Shown: positions 23,830 to 39,183, counted from the stretch's first letter. The stretch is DNA of 64,000 bases from Metellina segmentata (GCA_947359465.1 OX375882.1:56356509-56420508), one strand, 5' to 3'. Numbers and translations are program-made. The notes: a model not told the origin generated them from the letters alone.

Positions 23830-24610
23830 TTTTGAATTCTAGTTCCTGTTCTATTTCCGTTAACGTTATCTGGCTTTGTTAATCTCAAACAAAAGTTGTT
23901 TTTTCAGGTATACAAACTACCAAATTCGATACGTCTTAAAACAAATTGAAAATGTTACTCTCAATAAAAAGGTAATTAAAATTGTTGCTTTTTGGGAAAT
24001 GTAATCAAAAGTGTTACTCTTTAAGAAGAAAAAGTGTAGTTCTTATACGAAAGAAGTAATTAAAAGTGTTACTTTTTAAGATTTTTATTTCAAGTTTCTG
24101 ATCTATTTTCGTTACGCTATCTGGCTTTGTTAATCTTAAACAAAAGTTGTTTTTCAGGTATACAAACAACCACAAATTTGATACGTCTTAAAAAATTTGA
24201 AAATGTTACTCTCAATAAAAAGGTAATTAAAATTGCTGCTTTTTCGAAAAAGTAATCAAAAGTGTTACTCTTTAAGAAGAAAAAGTGTAGTTTCTTATAC
24301 GAAAAAAGTAATTGAAAGTGTTACTTTTTAGGATTTTTATTTCAAGTTTCTGATCTATTTTCGTTAACGCTATCTGGCTTTATTAATCTTAAACAAAAGT
24401 TGTTTTTTCAATTATACAAACGACCAAATATGATAAGTCTTAAAAAAAATTTAAAATGTTACTCTCAATAAAAAGGTAATTAAAATTGTTTTTGGGAAAA
24501 GTAATCAAAAGTGTTACTTTTTAAGAAGAAAAAGTGTAGTTACACGAAAAAAGTAATTAAAAGGGTTACTTTTTAAGAAAACCAACTAAAAGTGTTACTT
24601 TTTAGAAAAG
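23830..24610 (+). repeat. Tandem array, three units of about 252 bp
   Basis: ATCTGGCTTTGTTAATCT occurs near 23,868, 24,119 and 24,372. Each unit also has AACAAAAGTTGTTTTTTCAG and several internal GTAATTAAAAGTGTTACTTT copies, so there is a shorter repeat inside the longer one. Confidence 0.85.
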
Positions 24611-24728
24611 TAATAAAAAAAAGTACTCTTTGTTTCTCATTTTTCGCAATGATTTGTTTCTAAATACTCTAGTTTTTTCGCTGAATTTATCTCTTATCTT
24701 GCTTTCTCTTTCCTGATCGAATTTTAAC

Positions 24729-24826
24729 GTTGGTGTGGTGCAGATCTCGCCCTTCGGGATTGGTCCCGAACCGTCGAAAATGTCGTCGTGTTGCTCCAAA
24801 GTTCCATTAATTCAATTCCTAACCTA
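24729..24826 (+). mobile_element. SINE fragment with internal deletion
   Basis: GTTGGTGTGGTGCAGATC jumps directly to TCGGGATTGGTCCCGAACCG and GTCGTGTTGCTCC, so the middle of the SINE body is missing. Confidence 0.7.
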
Positions 24827-25410
24827 CCACACAGGGTTATCTCGCATCGTTTTTGACACCATTTTAATTTTTGGTAGTGTCATTAGAGATATAGCTGACA
24901 ACCCTCTTCGATCTTTAGTATATCCAAACATGCCATCGCATAGTGTGAGAATCACTGCTAACGAGCTTCAATTCTCATCAGAGCTACTCGACGAAATCAA
25001 TGACGTCGCCGAACGTCTGTAAAACTGTTCGCATCATTGATATCATCAGACGAGACTCGGTGTATTTTTAGCGGCAGGCTTTATTCCGTGTGACGTAACA
25101 CCAGTAGACACGGTTACGGCGGTGTTGTTCCGATCAGATACGGGCCAGTGACAAGAAACATCGGCTGCTCTCCTTCTCTTTTGTGCTTGGCCGACTCTTT
25201 TGATGACATGCTTACAGAATTTATTAAGTCTCCCCAATTGCCTTCGAAATAAATCTGTCACGAGCTTTTTTCTCTCTCTCATTGTTTAACCACCGAGGAG
25301 TTACGGTCTCGGCTCGTTTTGAGTAGTCTAAAGAAAAAATGCTTTTAATAATTTAGGGTTATTAGAAAAGGTGTTCAGCCATTTTTTTTCCGCTTTAGAC
25401 TTTGTTGAAA
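24827..25410. other. Left flank of the satellite, no recognised gene
   Basis: Less AT-rich DNA with a plus frame (24,735-25,022) that starts inside a SINE fragment and a minus frame (25,046-25,282) rich in Arg and Lys. Neither is recognisable. An undetected exon is possible. Confidence 0.4.
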
Positions 25411-25520
25411 CATGAATAAAATTGTTACGTAATCTCATTTGAATTTGATTAATCATGTTGTTAATTTTAGAAGCATGTTAAATTTGACTAATTTGAACAG
25501 ACAAACTTCAATTTATTATT

Positions 25521-28500
25521 ATTCAGGGTGTCTCAAAACATCCTGTACAGTTCTTAAAGGATGGTAAAGAATCCGAACAAATATACTTTTCACCTGGGAT
25601 CTATGCACACAAGGGCTACTGTAACCTGGTTGGAGAAATTACGGATTATCAACCGAAGGGCTGGGAGTTCGAAATTTCGTTCAGACAAGACCATGGTGTA
25701 AACGGGTGCATTGAAAGATGGATAAAATTATTTAGTAATCTCTTTTGTATTTGATTAATCATGTTAATTTTGGAAGGATGTAAATTTGATTAATTTCTAC
25801 AAGCAAAAATTCAATTTATTATTATTCAGGGTGTCTCAAAACATCCTGTACAGTTCTTAAAGGATGGTAAAGAATCCGAACAAATATACTTTTCACCTGG
25901 GATCTATGCACACAAGGGCTACTGTAACCTGGTTGGAGAAATTACGGATTATCAACCGAAGGGCTGGGAGTTCGAAATTTCGTTCAGACAAGACCATGGT
26001 GTAAACGGGTGCATTGAAAGATGGATAAAATTATTTAGGAATCTCTGTTGTATTTGATTAATCATGTTAATTTTGGAAGGATGTAAATTTGATTAATTTC
26101 TACAAGCAAAACTTCAATTTATTATTATTCAAGGTGTCTAAAACATCCTGTACAGTTCTTAAAGGATGGTAAAGAATCCGAACAAATATACTTTTCACCT
26201 GGGATCTATGCACACAAGGGCTACTGTAACCTGGTTGGAGAAATTACGGATTATCAACCGAAGGGCTGGGAGTTCGAAATTTCGTTCAGACAAGACCATG
26301 GTGTAAACGGGTGCATTGAAAGATGGATAAAATTATTTAGTAATCTCTTTTGTATTTGATTAATCATGTTAATTTTGGAAGGATGTAAATTTGATTAATT
26401 TCTACAAGCAAAAATTCAATTTATTATTATTCAGGGTGTCTCAAAACATCCTGTACAGTTCTTAAAGGATGGTAAAGAATCCGAACAAATATACTTTTCA
26501 CCTGGGATCTATGCACACAAGGGCTACTGTAACCTGGTTGGAGAAATTACGGATTATCAACCGAAGGGCTGGGAGTTCGAAATTTCGTTCAGACAAGACC
26601 ATGGTGTAAACGGGTGCATTGAAAGATGGATAAAATTATTTAGGAATATCTTTTGTATTTGATTAATCATGTTAATTTTGGAAGGATGTAAAATTTGATT
26701 AATTTCTACAAGCAAAACTTCAATTTATTATTATTCAGGGTGTCTCAAAACATCCTGTACAGTTCTTAAAGGATGTTAAAGAATCCGAACAAATATACTT
26801 TTCACCTGGGATCTATGCACACAAGGGCTACTGTAACCTGGTTGGAGAAATTACGGATTATCAACCGAAGGAATGGGAGTTCGAAATTTCGTTCAGACAA
26901 GACCATGGTGTAAACGGGTGCATTGAAAGATGGATAAAATTATTTAGGAATCTCTTTTGTATTTGATTAATCATGTTAATTTTGGAAGGATGTAAAATTT
27001 GATTAATTTCTACAAGCAAAACTTCAATTTATTATTATTCAAGGTGTCTCAAAACATCCTGTACAGTTCTTAAAGGATGGTAAAGAATCCGAACAAATAT
27101 ACTTTTCACCTGGGATCTATGCACACAAGGGCTACTGTAACCTGGTTGGAGAAATTACGGATTATCAACCGAAGGAATGGGAGTTCGAAATTTCGTTCAG
27201 ACAAGACCATGGTGTAAACGGGTGCATTGAAAGATGGATAAAATTATTTAGTAATCTCTTTTGTATTTGATTAATCATGTTAATTTTGGAAGGATGTAAA
27301 ATTTGATTAATTTCTACAAGCAAAACTTCAATTTATTATTATTCAGGGTGTCTCAAAACATCCTGTACAGTTCTTAAAGGATGGTAAAGAATCCGAACAA
27401 ATATACTTTTCACCTGGGATCTATGCACACAAGGGCTACTGTAACCTGGTTGGAGAAATTACGGATTATCAACCGAAGGGCTGGGAGTTCGAAATTTCGT
27501 TCAGACAAGACCATGGTGTAAACGGGTGCATTGAAAGATGGATAAAATTATTTAGTAATCTCTTTTGTATTTGATTAATCATGTTAATTTTGGAAGGATG
27601 TAAAATTTGATTAATTTCTACAAGCAAAACTTCAATTTATTATTATTCAGGGTGTCTCAAAACATCCTGTACAGTTCTTAAAGGATGGTAAAGAATCCGA
27701 ACAAATATACTTTTCACCTGGGATCTATGCACACAAGGGCTACTGTAACCTGGTTGGAGAAATTACGGATTATCAACCGAAGGGCTGGGAGTTCGAAATT
27801 TCGTTCAGACAAGACCATGGTGTAAACGGGTGCATTGAAAGATGGATAAAATTATTTAGGAATCTCTGTTGTATTTGATTAATCATGTTAATTTTGGAAG
27901 GATGTAAATTTGATTAATTTCTACAAGCAAAACTTCAATTTATTATTATTCAAGGTGTCTAAAACATCCTGTACAGTTCTTAAAGGATGGTAAAGAATCC
28001 GAACAAATATACTTTTCACCTGGGATCTATGCACACAAGGGCTACTGTAACCTGGTTGGAGAAATTACGGATTATCAACCGAAGGGCTGGGAGTTCGAAA
28101 TTTCGTTCAGACAAGACCATGGTGTAAACGGGTGCATTGAAAGATGGATAAAATTATTTAGTAATCTCTTTTGTATTTGATTAATCATGTTAATTTTGGA
28201 AGGATGTAAATTTGATTAATTTCTACAAGCAAAAATTCAATTTATTATTATTCAGGGTGTCTCAAAACATCCTGTACAGTTCTTAAAGGATGGTAAAGAA
28301 TCCGAACAAATATACTTTTCACCTGGGATCTATGCACACAAGGGCTACTGTAACCTGGTTGGAGAAATTACGGATTATCAACCGAAGGGCTGGGAGTTCG
28401 AAATTTCGTTCAGACAAGACCATGGTGTAAACGGGTGCATTGAAAGATGGATAAAATTATTTAGGAATATCTTTTGTATTTGATTAATCATGTTAATTTT

Positions 28501-29150
28501 GGAAGGATGTAAAATTTGATTAATTTCTACAAGCAAAACTTCAATTTATTATTATTCAGGGTGTCTCAAAACATCCTGTACAGTTCTTAAAGGATGTTAA
28601 AGAATCCGAACAAATATACTTTTCACCTGGGATCTATGCACACAAGGGCTACTGTAACCTGGTTGGAGAAATTACGGATTATCAACCGAAGGAATGGGAG
28701 TTCGAAATTTCGTTCAGACAAGACCATGGTGTAAACGGGTGCATTGAAAGATGGATAAAATTATTTAGGAATCTCTTTTGTATTTGATTAATCATGTTAA
28801 TTTTGGAAGGATGTAAAATTTGATTAATTTCTACAAGCAAAACTTCAATTTATTATTATTCAAGGTGTCTCAAAACATCCTGTACAGTTCTTAAAGGATG
28901 TTAAAGAATCCGAACAAATATACTTTTCACCTGGGATCTATGCACACAAGGGCTACTGTAACCTGGTTGGAGAAATTACGGATTATCAACCGAAGGAATG
29001 GGAGTTCGAAATTTCGTTCAGACAAGACCATGGTGTAAACGGGTGCATTGAAAGATGGATAAAATTATTTAGTAATCTCTTTTGTATTTGATTAATCATG
29101 TTAATTTTGGAAGGATGTAAAATTTGATTAATTTCTACAAGCAAAACTTC
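25521..29150 (+). repeat. Six-unit higher-order repeat at the left of the satellite
   Basis: The order of variants is repeated after six units, about 1,821 bp: GGAATCTCTGTTG at 26,039 and 27,860, the deletion variant AAGGTGTCTAAAAC at 26,132 and 27,953, GGAATATC at 26,643 and 28,464, and GATGTTAAAG at 26,772 and 28,593. This is a second and shorter duplication than the 18-unit one. Confidence 0.8.
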
Positions 29151-32100
29151 AATTTATTATTATTCAGGGTGTCTCAAAACATCCTGTACAGTTCTTAAAG
29201 GATGGTAAAGAATCCGAACAAATATACTTTTCACCTGGGATCTATGCACACAAGGGCTACTGTAACCTGGTTGGAGAAATTACGGATTATCAACCGAAGG
29301 GCTGGGAGTTCGAAATTTCGTTCAGACAAGACCATGGTGTAAACGGGTGCATTGAAAGATGGATAAAATTATTTAGTAATCTCTTTTGTATTTGATTAAT
29401 CATGTTAATTTTGGAAGGATGTAAAATTTGATTAATTTCTACAAGCAAAACTTCAATTTATTATTATTCAGGGTGTCTCAAAACATCCTGTACAGTTCTT
29501 AAAGGATGGTAAAGAATCCGAACAAATATACTTTTCACCTGGGATCTATGCACACAAGGGCTACTGTAACCTGGTTGGAGAAATTACGGATTATCAACCG
29601 AAGGGCTGGGAGTTCGAAATTTCGTTCAGACAAGACCATGGTGTAAACGGGTGCATTGAAAGATGGATAAAATTATTTAGTAATCTCTTTTGTATTTGAT
29701 TAATCATGTTAATTTTGGAAGGATGTAAATTTGATTAATTTCTACAAGCAAAAATTCAATTTATTATTATTCAGGGTGTCTCAAAACATCCTGTACAGTT
29801 CTTAAAGGATGGTAAAGAATCCGAACAAATATACTTTTCACCTGGGATCTATGCACACAAGGGCTACTGTAACCTGGTTGGAGAAATTACGGATTATCAA
29901 CCGAAGGGCTGGGAGTTCGAAATTTCGTTCAGACAAGACCATGGTGTAAACGGGTGCATTGAAAGATGGATAAAATTATTTAGTAATCTCTTTTGTATTT
30001 GATTAATCATGTTAATTTTGGAAGGATGTAAAATTTGATTAATTTCTACAAGCAAAACTTCAATTTATTATTATTCAGGGTGTCTCAAAACATCCTGTAC
30101 AGTTCTTAAAGGATGGTAAAGAATCCGAACAAATATACTTTTCACCTGGGATCTATGCACACAAGGGCTACTGTAACCTGGTTGGAGAAATTACGGATTA
30201 TCAACCGAAGGGCTGGGAGTTCGAAATTTCGTTCAGACAAGACCATGGTGTAAACGGGTGCATTGAAAGATGGATAAAATTATTTAGTAATCTCTTTTGT
30301 ATTTGATTAATCATGTTAATTTTGGAAGGATGTAAAATTTGATTAATTTCTACAAGCAAAACTTCAATTTATTATTATTCAGGGTGTCTCAAAACATCCT
30401 GTACAGTTCTTAAAGGATGGTAAAGAATCCGAACAAATATACTTTTCACCTGGGATCTATGCACACAAGGGCTACTGTAACCTGGTTGGAGAAATTACGG
30501 ATTATCAACCGAAGGGCTGGGAGTTCGAAATTTCGTTCAGACAAGACCATGGTGTAAACGGGTGCATTGAAAGATGGATAAAATTATTTAGGAATATCTT
30601 TTGTATTTGATTAATCATGTTAATTTTGGAAGGATGTAAAATTTGATTAATTTCTACAAGCAAAACTTCAATTTATTATTATTCAGGGTGTCTCAAAACA
30701 TCCTGTACAGTTCTTAAAGGATGTTAAAGAATCCGAACAAATATACTTTTCACCTGGGATCTATGCACACAAGGGCTACTGTAACCTGGTTGGAGAAATT
30801 ACGGATTATCAACCGAAGGGCTGGGAGTTCGAAATTTCGTTCAGACAAGACCATGGTGTAAACGGGTGCATTGAAAGATGGATAAAATTATTTAGGAATC
30901 TCTTTTGTATTTGATTAATCATGTTAATTTTGGAAGGATGTAAAATTTGATTAATTTCTACAAGCAAAACTTCAATTTATTATTATTCAGGGTGTCTCAA
31001 AACATCCTGTACAGTTCTTAAAGGATGGTAAGGAATCCGAACAAATATACTTTTCACCTGGGATCTATGCACACAAGGGCTACTGTAACCTGGTTGGAGA
31101 AATTACGGATTATCAACCGAAGGGCTGGGAGTTCGAAATTTCGTTCAGACAAGACCATGGTGTAAACGGGTGCATTGAAAGATGGATAAAATTATTTAGT
31201 AATCTCTTTTGTATTTGATTAATCATGTTAATTTTGGAAGGATGTAAAATTTGATTAATTTCTACAAGCAAAACTTCAATTTATTATTATTCAGGGTGTC
31301 TCAAAACATCCTGTACAGTTCTTAAAGGATGGTAAAGAATCCGAACAAATATACTTTTCACCTGGGATCTATGCACACAAGGGCTACTGTAACCTGGTTG
31401 GAGAAATTACGGATTATCAACCGAAGGGCTGGGAGTTCGAAATTTCGTTCAGACAAGACCATGGTGTAAACGGGTGCATTGAAAGATGGATAAAATTATT
31501 TAGTAATCTCTTTTGTATTTGATTAATCATGTTAATTTTGGAAGGATGTAAAATTTGATTAATTTCTACAAGCAAAACTTCAATTTATTATTATTCAGGG
31601 TGTCTCAAAACATCCTGTACAGTTCTTAAAGGATGGTAAAGAATCCGAACAAATATACTTTTCACCTGGGATCTATGCACACAAGGGCTACTGTAACCTG
31701 GTTGGAGAAATTACGGATTATCAACCGAAGGGCTGGGAGTTCGAAATTTCGTTCAGACAAGACCATGGTGTAAACGGGTGCATTGAAAGATGGATAAAAT
31801 TATTTAGTAATCTCTTTTGTATTTGATTAATCATGTTAATTTTGGAAGGATGTAAAATTTGATTAATTTCTACAAGCAAAACTTCAATTTATTATTATTC
31901 AGGGTGTCTCAAAACATCCTGTACAGTTCTTAAAGGATGGTAAAGAATCCGAACAAATATACTTTTCACCTGGGATCTATGCACACAAGGGCTACTGTAA
32001 CCTGGTTGGAGAAATTACGGATTATCAACCGAAGGGCTGGGAGTTCGAAATTTCGTTCAGACAAGACCATGGTGTAAACGGGTGCATTGAAAGATGGATA

Positions 32101-35100
32101 AAATTATTTAGTAATCTCTTTTGTATTTGATTAATCATGTTAATTTTGGAAGGATGTAAATTTGATTAATTTCTACAAGCAAAAATTCAATTTATTATTA
32201 TTCAGGGTGTCTCAAAACATCCTGTACAGTTCTTAAAGGATGGTAAGGAATCCGAAGAAATATACTTTTCACCTGGGATCTATGCACACAAGGGCTACTG
32301 TAACCTGGTTGGAGAAATTACGGATTATCAACCGAAGGGCTGGGAGTTCGAAATTTCGTTCAGACAAGACCATGGTGTAAACGGGTGCATTGAAAGATGG
32401 ATAAAATTATTTAGTAATCTCTTTTGTATTTGATTAATCATGTTAATTTTGGAAGGATGTAAAATTTGATTAATTTCTACAAGCAAAACTTCAATTTATT
32501 ATTATTCAGGGTGTCTCAAAACATCCTGTACAGTTCTTAAAGGATGGTAAAGAATCCGAACAAATATACTTTTCACCTGGGATCTATGCACACAAGGGCT
32601 ACTGTAACCTGGTTGGAGAAATTACGGATTATCAACCGAAGGGCTGGGAGTTCGAAATTTCGTTCAGACAAGACCATGGTGTAAACGGGTGCATTGAAAG
32701 ATGGATAAAATTATTTAGTAATCTCTTTTGTATTTGATTAATCATGTTAATTTTGGAAGGATGTAAAATTTGATTAATTTCTACAAGCAAAACTTCAATT
32801 TATTATTATTCAGGGTGTCTCAAAACATCCTGTACAGTTCTTAAAGGATGGTAAAGAATCCGAACAAATATACTTTTCACCTGGGATCTATGCACACAAG
32901 GGCTACTGTAACCTGGTTGGAGAAATTACGGATTATCAACCGAAGGGCTGGGAGTTCGAAATTTCGTTCAGACAAGACCATGGTGTAAACGGGTGCATTG
33001 AAAGATGGATAAAATTATTTAGTAATCTCTTTTGTATTTGATTAATCATGTTAATTTTGGAAGGATGTAAATTTGATTAATTTCTACAAGCAAAAATTCA
33101 ATTTATTATTATTCAGGGTGTCTCAAAACATCCTGTACAGTTCTTAAAGGATGGTAAAGAATCCGAACAAATATACTTTTCACCTGGGATCTATGCACAC
33201 AAGGGCTACTGTAACCTGGTTGGAGAAATTACGGATTATCAACCGAAGGGCTGGGAGTTCGAAATTTCGTTCAGACAAGACCATGGTGTAAACGGGTGCA
33301 TTGAAAGATGGATAAAATTATTTAGTAATCTCTTTTGTATTTGATTAATCATGTTAATTTTGGAAGGATGTAAAATTTGATTAATTTCTACAAGCAAAAC
33401 TTCAATTTATTATTATTCAGGGTGTCTCAAAACATCCTGTACAGTTCTTAAAGGATGGTAAAGAATCCGAACAAATATACTTTTCACCTGGGATCTATGC
33501 ACACAAGGGCTACTGTAACCTGGTTGGAGAAATTACGGATTATCAACCGAAGGGCTGGGAGTTCGAAATTTCGTTCAGACAAGACCATGGTGTAAACGGG
33601 TGCATTGAAAGATGGATAAAATTATTTAGTAATCTCTTTTGTATTTGATTAATCATGTTAATTTTGGAAGGATGTAAATTTGATTAATTTCTACAAGCAA
33701 AAATTCAATTTATTATTATTCAGGGTGTCTCAAAACATCCTGTACAGTTCTTAAAGGATGGTAAAGAATCCGAACAAATATACTTTTCACCTGGGATCTA
33801 TGCACACAAGGGCTACTGTAACCTGGTTGGAGAAATTACGGATTATCAACCGAAGGGCTGGGAGTTCGAAATTTCGTTCAGACAAGACCATGGTGTAAAC
33901 GGGTGCATTGAAAGATGGATAAAATTATTTAGGAATATCTTTTGTATTTGATTAATCATGTTAATTTTGGAAGGATGTAAAATTTGATTAATTTCTACAA
34001 GCAAAACTTCAATTTATTATTATTCAGGGTGTCTCAAAACATCCTGTACAGTTCTTAAAGGATGTTAAAGAATCCGAACAAATATACTTTTCACCTGGGA
34101 TCTATGCACACAAGGGCTACTGTAACCTGGTTGGAGAAATTACGGATTATCAACCGAAGGAATGGGAGTTCGAAATTTCGTTCAGACAAGACCATGGTGT
34201 AAACGGGTGCATTGAAAGATGGATAAAATTATTTAGGAATCTCTTTTGTATTTGATTAATCATGTTAATTTTGGAAGGATGTAAAATTTGATTAATTTCT
34301 ACAAGCAAAACTTCAATTTATTATTATTCAAGGTGTCTAAAACATCCTGTACAGTTCTTAAAGGATGGTAAGGAATCCGAACAAATATACTTTTCACCTG
34401 GGATCTATGCACACAAGGGCTACTGTAACCTGGTTGGAGAAATTACGGATTATCAACCGAAGGGCTGGGAGTTCGAAATTTCGTTCAGACAAGACCATGG
34501 TGTAAACGGGTGCATTGAAAGATGGATAAAATTATTTAGTAATCTCTTTTGTATTTGATTAATCATGTTAATTTTGGAAGGATGTAAAATTTGATTAATT
34601 TCTACAAGCAAAACTTCAATTTATTATTATTCAGGGTGTCTCAAAACATCCTGTACAGTTCTTAAAGGATGGTAAAGAATCCGAACAAATATACTTTTCA
34701 CCTGGGATCTATGCACACAAGGGCTACTGTAACCTGGTTGGAGAAATTACGGATTATCAACCGAAGGGCTGGGAGTTCGAAATTTCGTTCAGACAAGACC
34801 ATGGTGTAAACGGGTGCATTGAAAGATGGATAAAATTATTTAGTAATCTCTTTTGTATTTGATTAATCATGTTAATTTTGGAAGGATGTAAAATTTGATT
34901 AATTTCTACAAGCAAAACTTCAATTTATTATTATTCAGGGTGTCTCAAAACATCCTGTACAGTTCTTAAAGGATGGTAAAGAATCCGAACAAATATACTT
35001 TTCACCTGGGATCTATGCACACAAGGGCTACTGTAACCTGGTTGGAGAAATTACGGATTATCAACCGAAGGGCTGGGAGTTCGAAATTTCGTTCAGACAA

Positions 35101-38100
35101 GACCATGGTGTAAACGGGTGCATTGAAAGATGGATAAAATTATTTAGTAATCTCTTTTGTATTTGATTAATCATGTTAATTTTGGAAGGATGTAAATTTG
35201 ATTAATTTCTACAAGCAAAAATTCAATTTATTATTATTCAGGGTGTCTCAAAACATCCTGTACAGTTCTTAAAGGATGGTAAAGAATCCGAACAAATATA
35301 CTTTTCACCTGGGATCTATGCACACAAGGGCTACTGTAACCTGGTTGGAGAAATTACGGATTATCAACCGAAGGGCTGGGAGTTCGAAATTTCGTTCAGA
35401 CAAGACCATGGTGTAAACGGGTGCATTGAAAGATGGATAAAATTATTTAGTAATCTCTTTTGTATTTGATTAATCATGTTAATTTTGGAAGGATGTAAAA
35501 TTTGATTAATTTCTACAAGCAAAACTTCAATTTATTATTATTCAGGGTGTCTCAAAACATCCTGTACAGTTCTTAAAGGATGGTAAAGAATCCGAACAAA
35601 TATACTTTTCACCTGGGATCTATGCACACAAGGGCTACTGTAACCTGGTTGGAGAAATTACGGATTATCAACCGAAGGGCTGGGAGTTCGAAATTTCGTT
35701 CAGACAAGACCATGGTGTAAACGGGTGCATTGAAAGATGGATAAAATTATTTAGTAATCTCTTTTGTATTTGATTAATCATGTTAATTTTGGAAGGATGT
35801 AAAATTTGATTAATTTCTACAAGCAAAACTTCAATTTATTATTATTCAGGGTGTCTCAAAACATCCTGTACAGTTCTTAAAGGATGGTAAAGAATCCGAA
35901 CAAATATACTTTTCACCTGGGATCTATGCACACAAGGGCTACTGTAACCTGGTTGGAGAAATTACGGATTATCAACCGAAGGGCTGGGAGTTCGAAATTT
36001 CGTTCAGACAAGACCATGGTGTAAACGGGTGCATTGAAAGATGGATAAAATTATTTAGGAATATCTTTTGTATTTGATTAATCATGTTAATTTTGGAAGG
36101 ATGTAAAATTTGATTAATTTCTACAAGCAAAACTTCAATTTATTATTATTCAGGGTGTCTCAAAACATCCTGTACAGTTCTTAAAGGATGTTAAAGAATC
36201 CGAACAAATATACTTTTCACCTGGGATCTATGCACACAAGGGCTACTGTAACCTGGTTGGAGAAATTACGGATTATCAACCGAAGGGCTGGGAGTTCGAA
36301 ATTTCGTTCAGACAAGACCATGGTGTAAACGGGTGCATTGAAAGATGGATAAAATTATTTAGGAATCTCTTTTGTATTTGATTAATCATGTTAATTTTGG
36401 AAGGATGTAAAATTTGATTAATTTCTACAAGCAAAACTTCAATTTATTATTATTCAGGGTGTCTCAAAACATCCTGTACAGTTCTTAAAGGATGGTAAGG
36501 AATCCGAACAAATATACTTTTCACCTGGGATCTATGCACACAAGGGCTACTGTAACCTGGTTGGAGAAATTACGGATTATCAACCGAAGGGCTGGGAGTT
36601 CGAAATTTCGTTCAGACAAGACCATGGTGTAAACGGGTGCATTGAAAGATGGATAAAATTATTTAGTAATCTCTTTTGTATTTGATTAATCATGTTAATT
36701 TTGGAAGGATGTAAAATTTGATTAATTTCTACAAGCAAAACTTCAATTTATTATTATTCAGGGTGTCTCAAAACATCCTGTACAGTTCTTAAAGGATGGT
36801 AAAGAATCCGAACAAATATACTTTTCACCTGGGATCTATGCACACAAGGGCTACTGTAACCTGGTTGGAGAAATTACGGATTATCAACCGAAGGGCTGGG
36901 AGTTCGAAATTTCGTTCAGACAAGACCATGGTGTAAACGGGTGCATTGAAAGATGGATAAAATTATTTAGTAATCTCTTTTGTATTTGATTAATCATGTT
37001 AATTTTGGAAGGATGTAAAATTTGATTAATTTCTACAAGCAAAACTTCAATTTATTATTATTCAGGGTGTCTCAAAACATCCTGTACAGTTCTTAAAGGA
37101 TGGTAAAGAATCCGAACAAATATACTTTTCACCTGGGATCTATGCACACAAGGGCTACTGTAACCTGGTTGGAGAAATTACGGATTATCAACCGAAGGGC
37201 TGGGAGTTCGAAATTTCGTTCAGACAAGACCATGGTGTAAACGGGTGCATTGAAAGATGGATAAAATTATTTAGTAATCTCTTTTGTATTTGATTAATCA
37301 TGTTAATTTTGGAAGGATGTAAAATTTGATTAATTTCTACAAGCAAAACTTCAATTTATTATTATTCAGGGTGTCTCAAAACATCCTGTACAGTTCTTAA
37401 AGGATGGTAAAGAATCCGAACAAATATACTTTTCACCTGGGATCTATGCACACAAGGGCTACTGTAACCTGGTTGGAGAAATTACGGATTATCAACCGAA
37501 GGGCTGGGAGTTCGAAATTTCGTTCAGACAAGACCATGGTGTAAACGGGTGCATTGAAAGATGGATAAAATTATTTAGTAATCTCTTTTGTATTTGATTA
37601 ATCATGTTAATTTTGGAAGGATGTAAATTTGATTAATTTCTACAAGCAAAAATTCAATTTATTATTATTCAGGGTGTCTCAAAACATCCTGTACAGTTCT
37701 TAAAGGATGGTAAGGAATCCGAAGAAATATACTTTTCACCTGGGATCTATGCACACAAGGGCTACTGTAACCTGGTTGGAGAAATTACGGATTATCAACC
37801 GAAGGGCTGGGAGTTCGAAATTTCGTTCAGACAAGACCATGGTGTAAACGGGTGCATTGAAAGATGGATAAAATTATTTAGTAATCTCTTTTGTATTTGA
37901 TTAATCATGTTAATTTTGGAAGGATGTAAAATTTGATTAATTTCTACAAGCAAAACTTCAATTTATTATTATTCAGGGTGTCTCAAAACATCCTGTACAG
38001 TTCTTAAAGGATGGTAAAGAATCCGAACAAATATACTTTTCACCTGGGATCTATGCACACAAGGGCTACTGTAACCTGGTTGGAGAAATTACGGATTATC

Positions 38101-39183
38101 AACCGAAGGGCTGGGAGTTCGAAATTTCGTTCAGACAAGACCATGGTGTAAACGGGTGCATTGAAAGATGGATAAAATTATTTAGTAATCTCTTTTGTAT
38201 TTGATTAATCATGTTAATTTTGGAAGGATGTAAAATTTGATTAATTTCTACAAGCAAAACTTCAATTTATTATTATTCAGGGTGTCTCAAAACATCCTGT
38301 ACAGTTCTTAAAGGATGGTAAAGAATCCGAACAAATATACTTTTCACCTGGGATCTATGCACACAAGGGCTACTGTAACCTGGTTGGAGAAATTACGGAT
38401 TATCAACCGAAGGGCTGGGAGTTCGAAATTTCGTTCAGACAAGACCATGGTGTAAACGGGTGCATTGAAAGATGGATAAAATTATTTAGTAATCTCTTTT
38501 GTATTTGATTAATCATGTTAATTTTGGAAGGATGTAAATTTGATTAATTTCTACAAGCAAAAATTCAATTTATTATTATTCAGGGTGTCTCAAAACATCC
38601 TGTACAGTTCTTAAAGGATGGTAAAGAATCCGAACAAATATACTTTTCACCTGGGATCTATGCACACAAGGGCTACTGTAACCTGGTTGGAGAAATTACG
38701 GATTATCAACCGAAGGGCTGGGAGTTCGAAATTTCGTTCAGACAAGACCATGGTGTAAACGGGTGCATTGAAAGATGGATAAAATTATTTAGTAATCTCT
38801 TTTGTATTTGATTAATCATGTTAATTTTGGAAGGATGTAAAATTTGATTAATTTCTACAAGCAAAACTTCAATTTATTATTATTCAGGGTGTCTCAAAAC
38901 ATCCTGTACAGTTCTTAAAGGATGGTAAAGAATCCGAACAAATATACTTTTCACCTGGGATCTATGCACACAAGGGCTACTGTAACCTGGTTGGAGAAAT
39001 TACGGATTATCAACCGAAGGGCTGGGAGTTCGAAATTTCGTTCAGACAAGACCATGGTGTAAACGGGTGCATTGAAAGATGGATAAAATTATTTAGTAAT
39101 CTCTTTTGTATTTGATTAATCATGTTAATTTTGGAAGGATGTAAATTTGATTAATTTCTACAAGCAAAAATTCAATTTATTAT
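28250..39183 (+). repeat. Two adjacent 5,467-bp higher-order blocks (18 units each) in the satellite
   Basis: Rare variants recur exactly 5,467-5,468 bp apart: GGAATATC at 28,464 and 33,932 and again at 30,591 and 36,058; GATGTTAAAG at 28,593 and 34,061; TAAGGAATCC followed by GAAGAAAT at 32,244 and 37,711. The 303/304-bp length variants and the AAAACTT/AAAATTC variants also line up. The blocks run from about 28,250 to 33,716 and 33,717 to 39,183. One unit (near 28,860 against 34,330) departs from the match, suggesting gene conversion or later change. Confidence 0.85.

Noticed and set aside
24735..25022. 95-codon frame as an exon
   Set aside because: It starts inside a SINE fragment and lacks recognisable motifs or convincing splice sites, though an exon here cannot be excluded.
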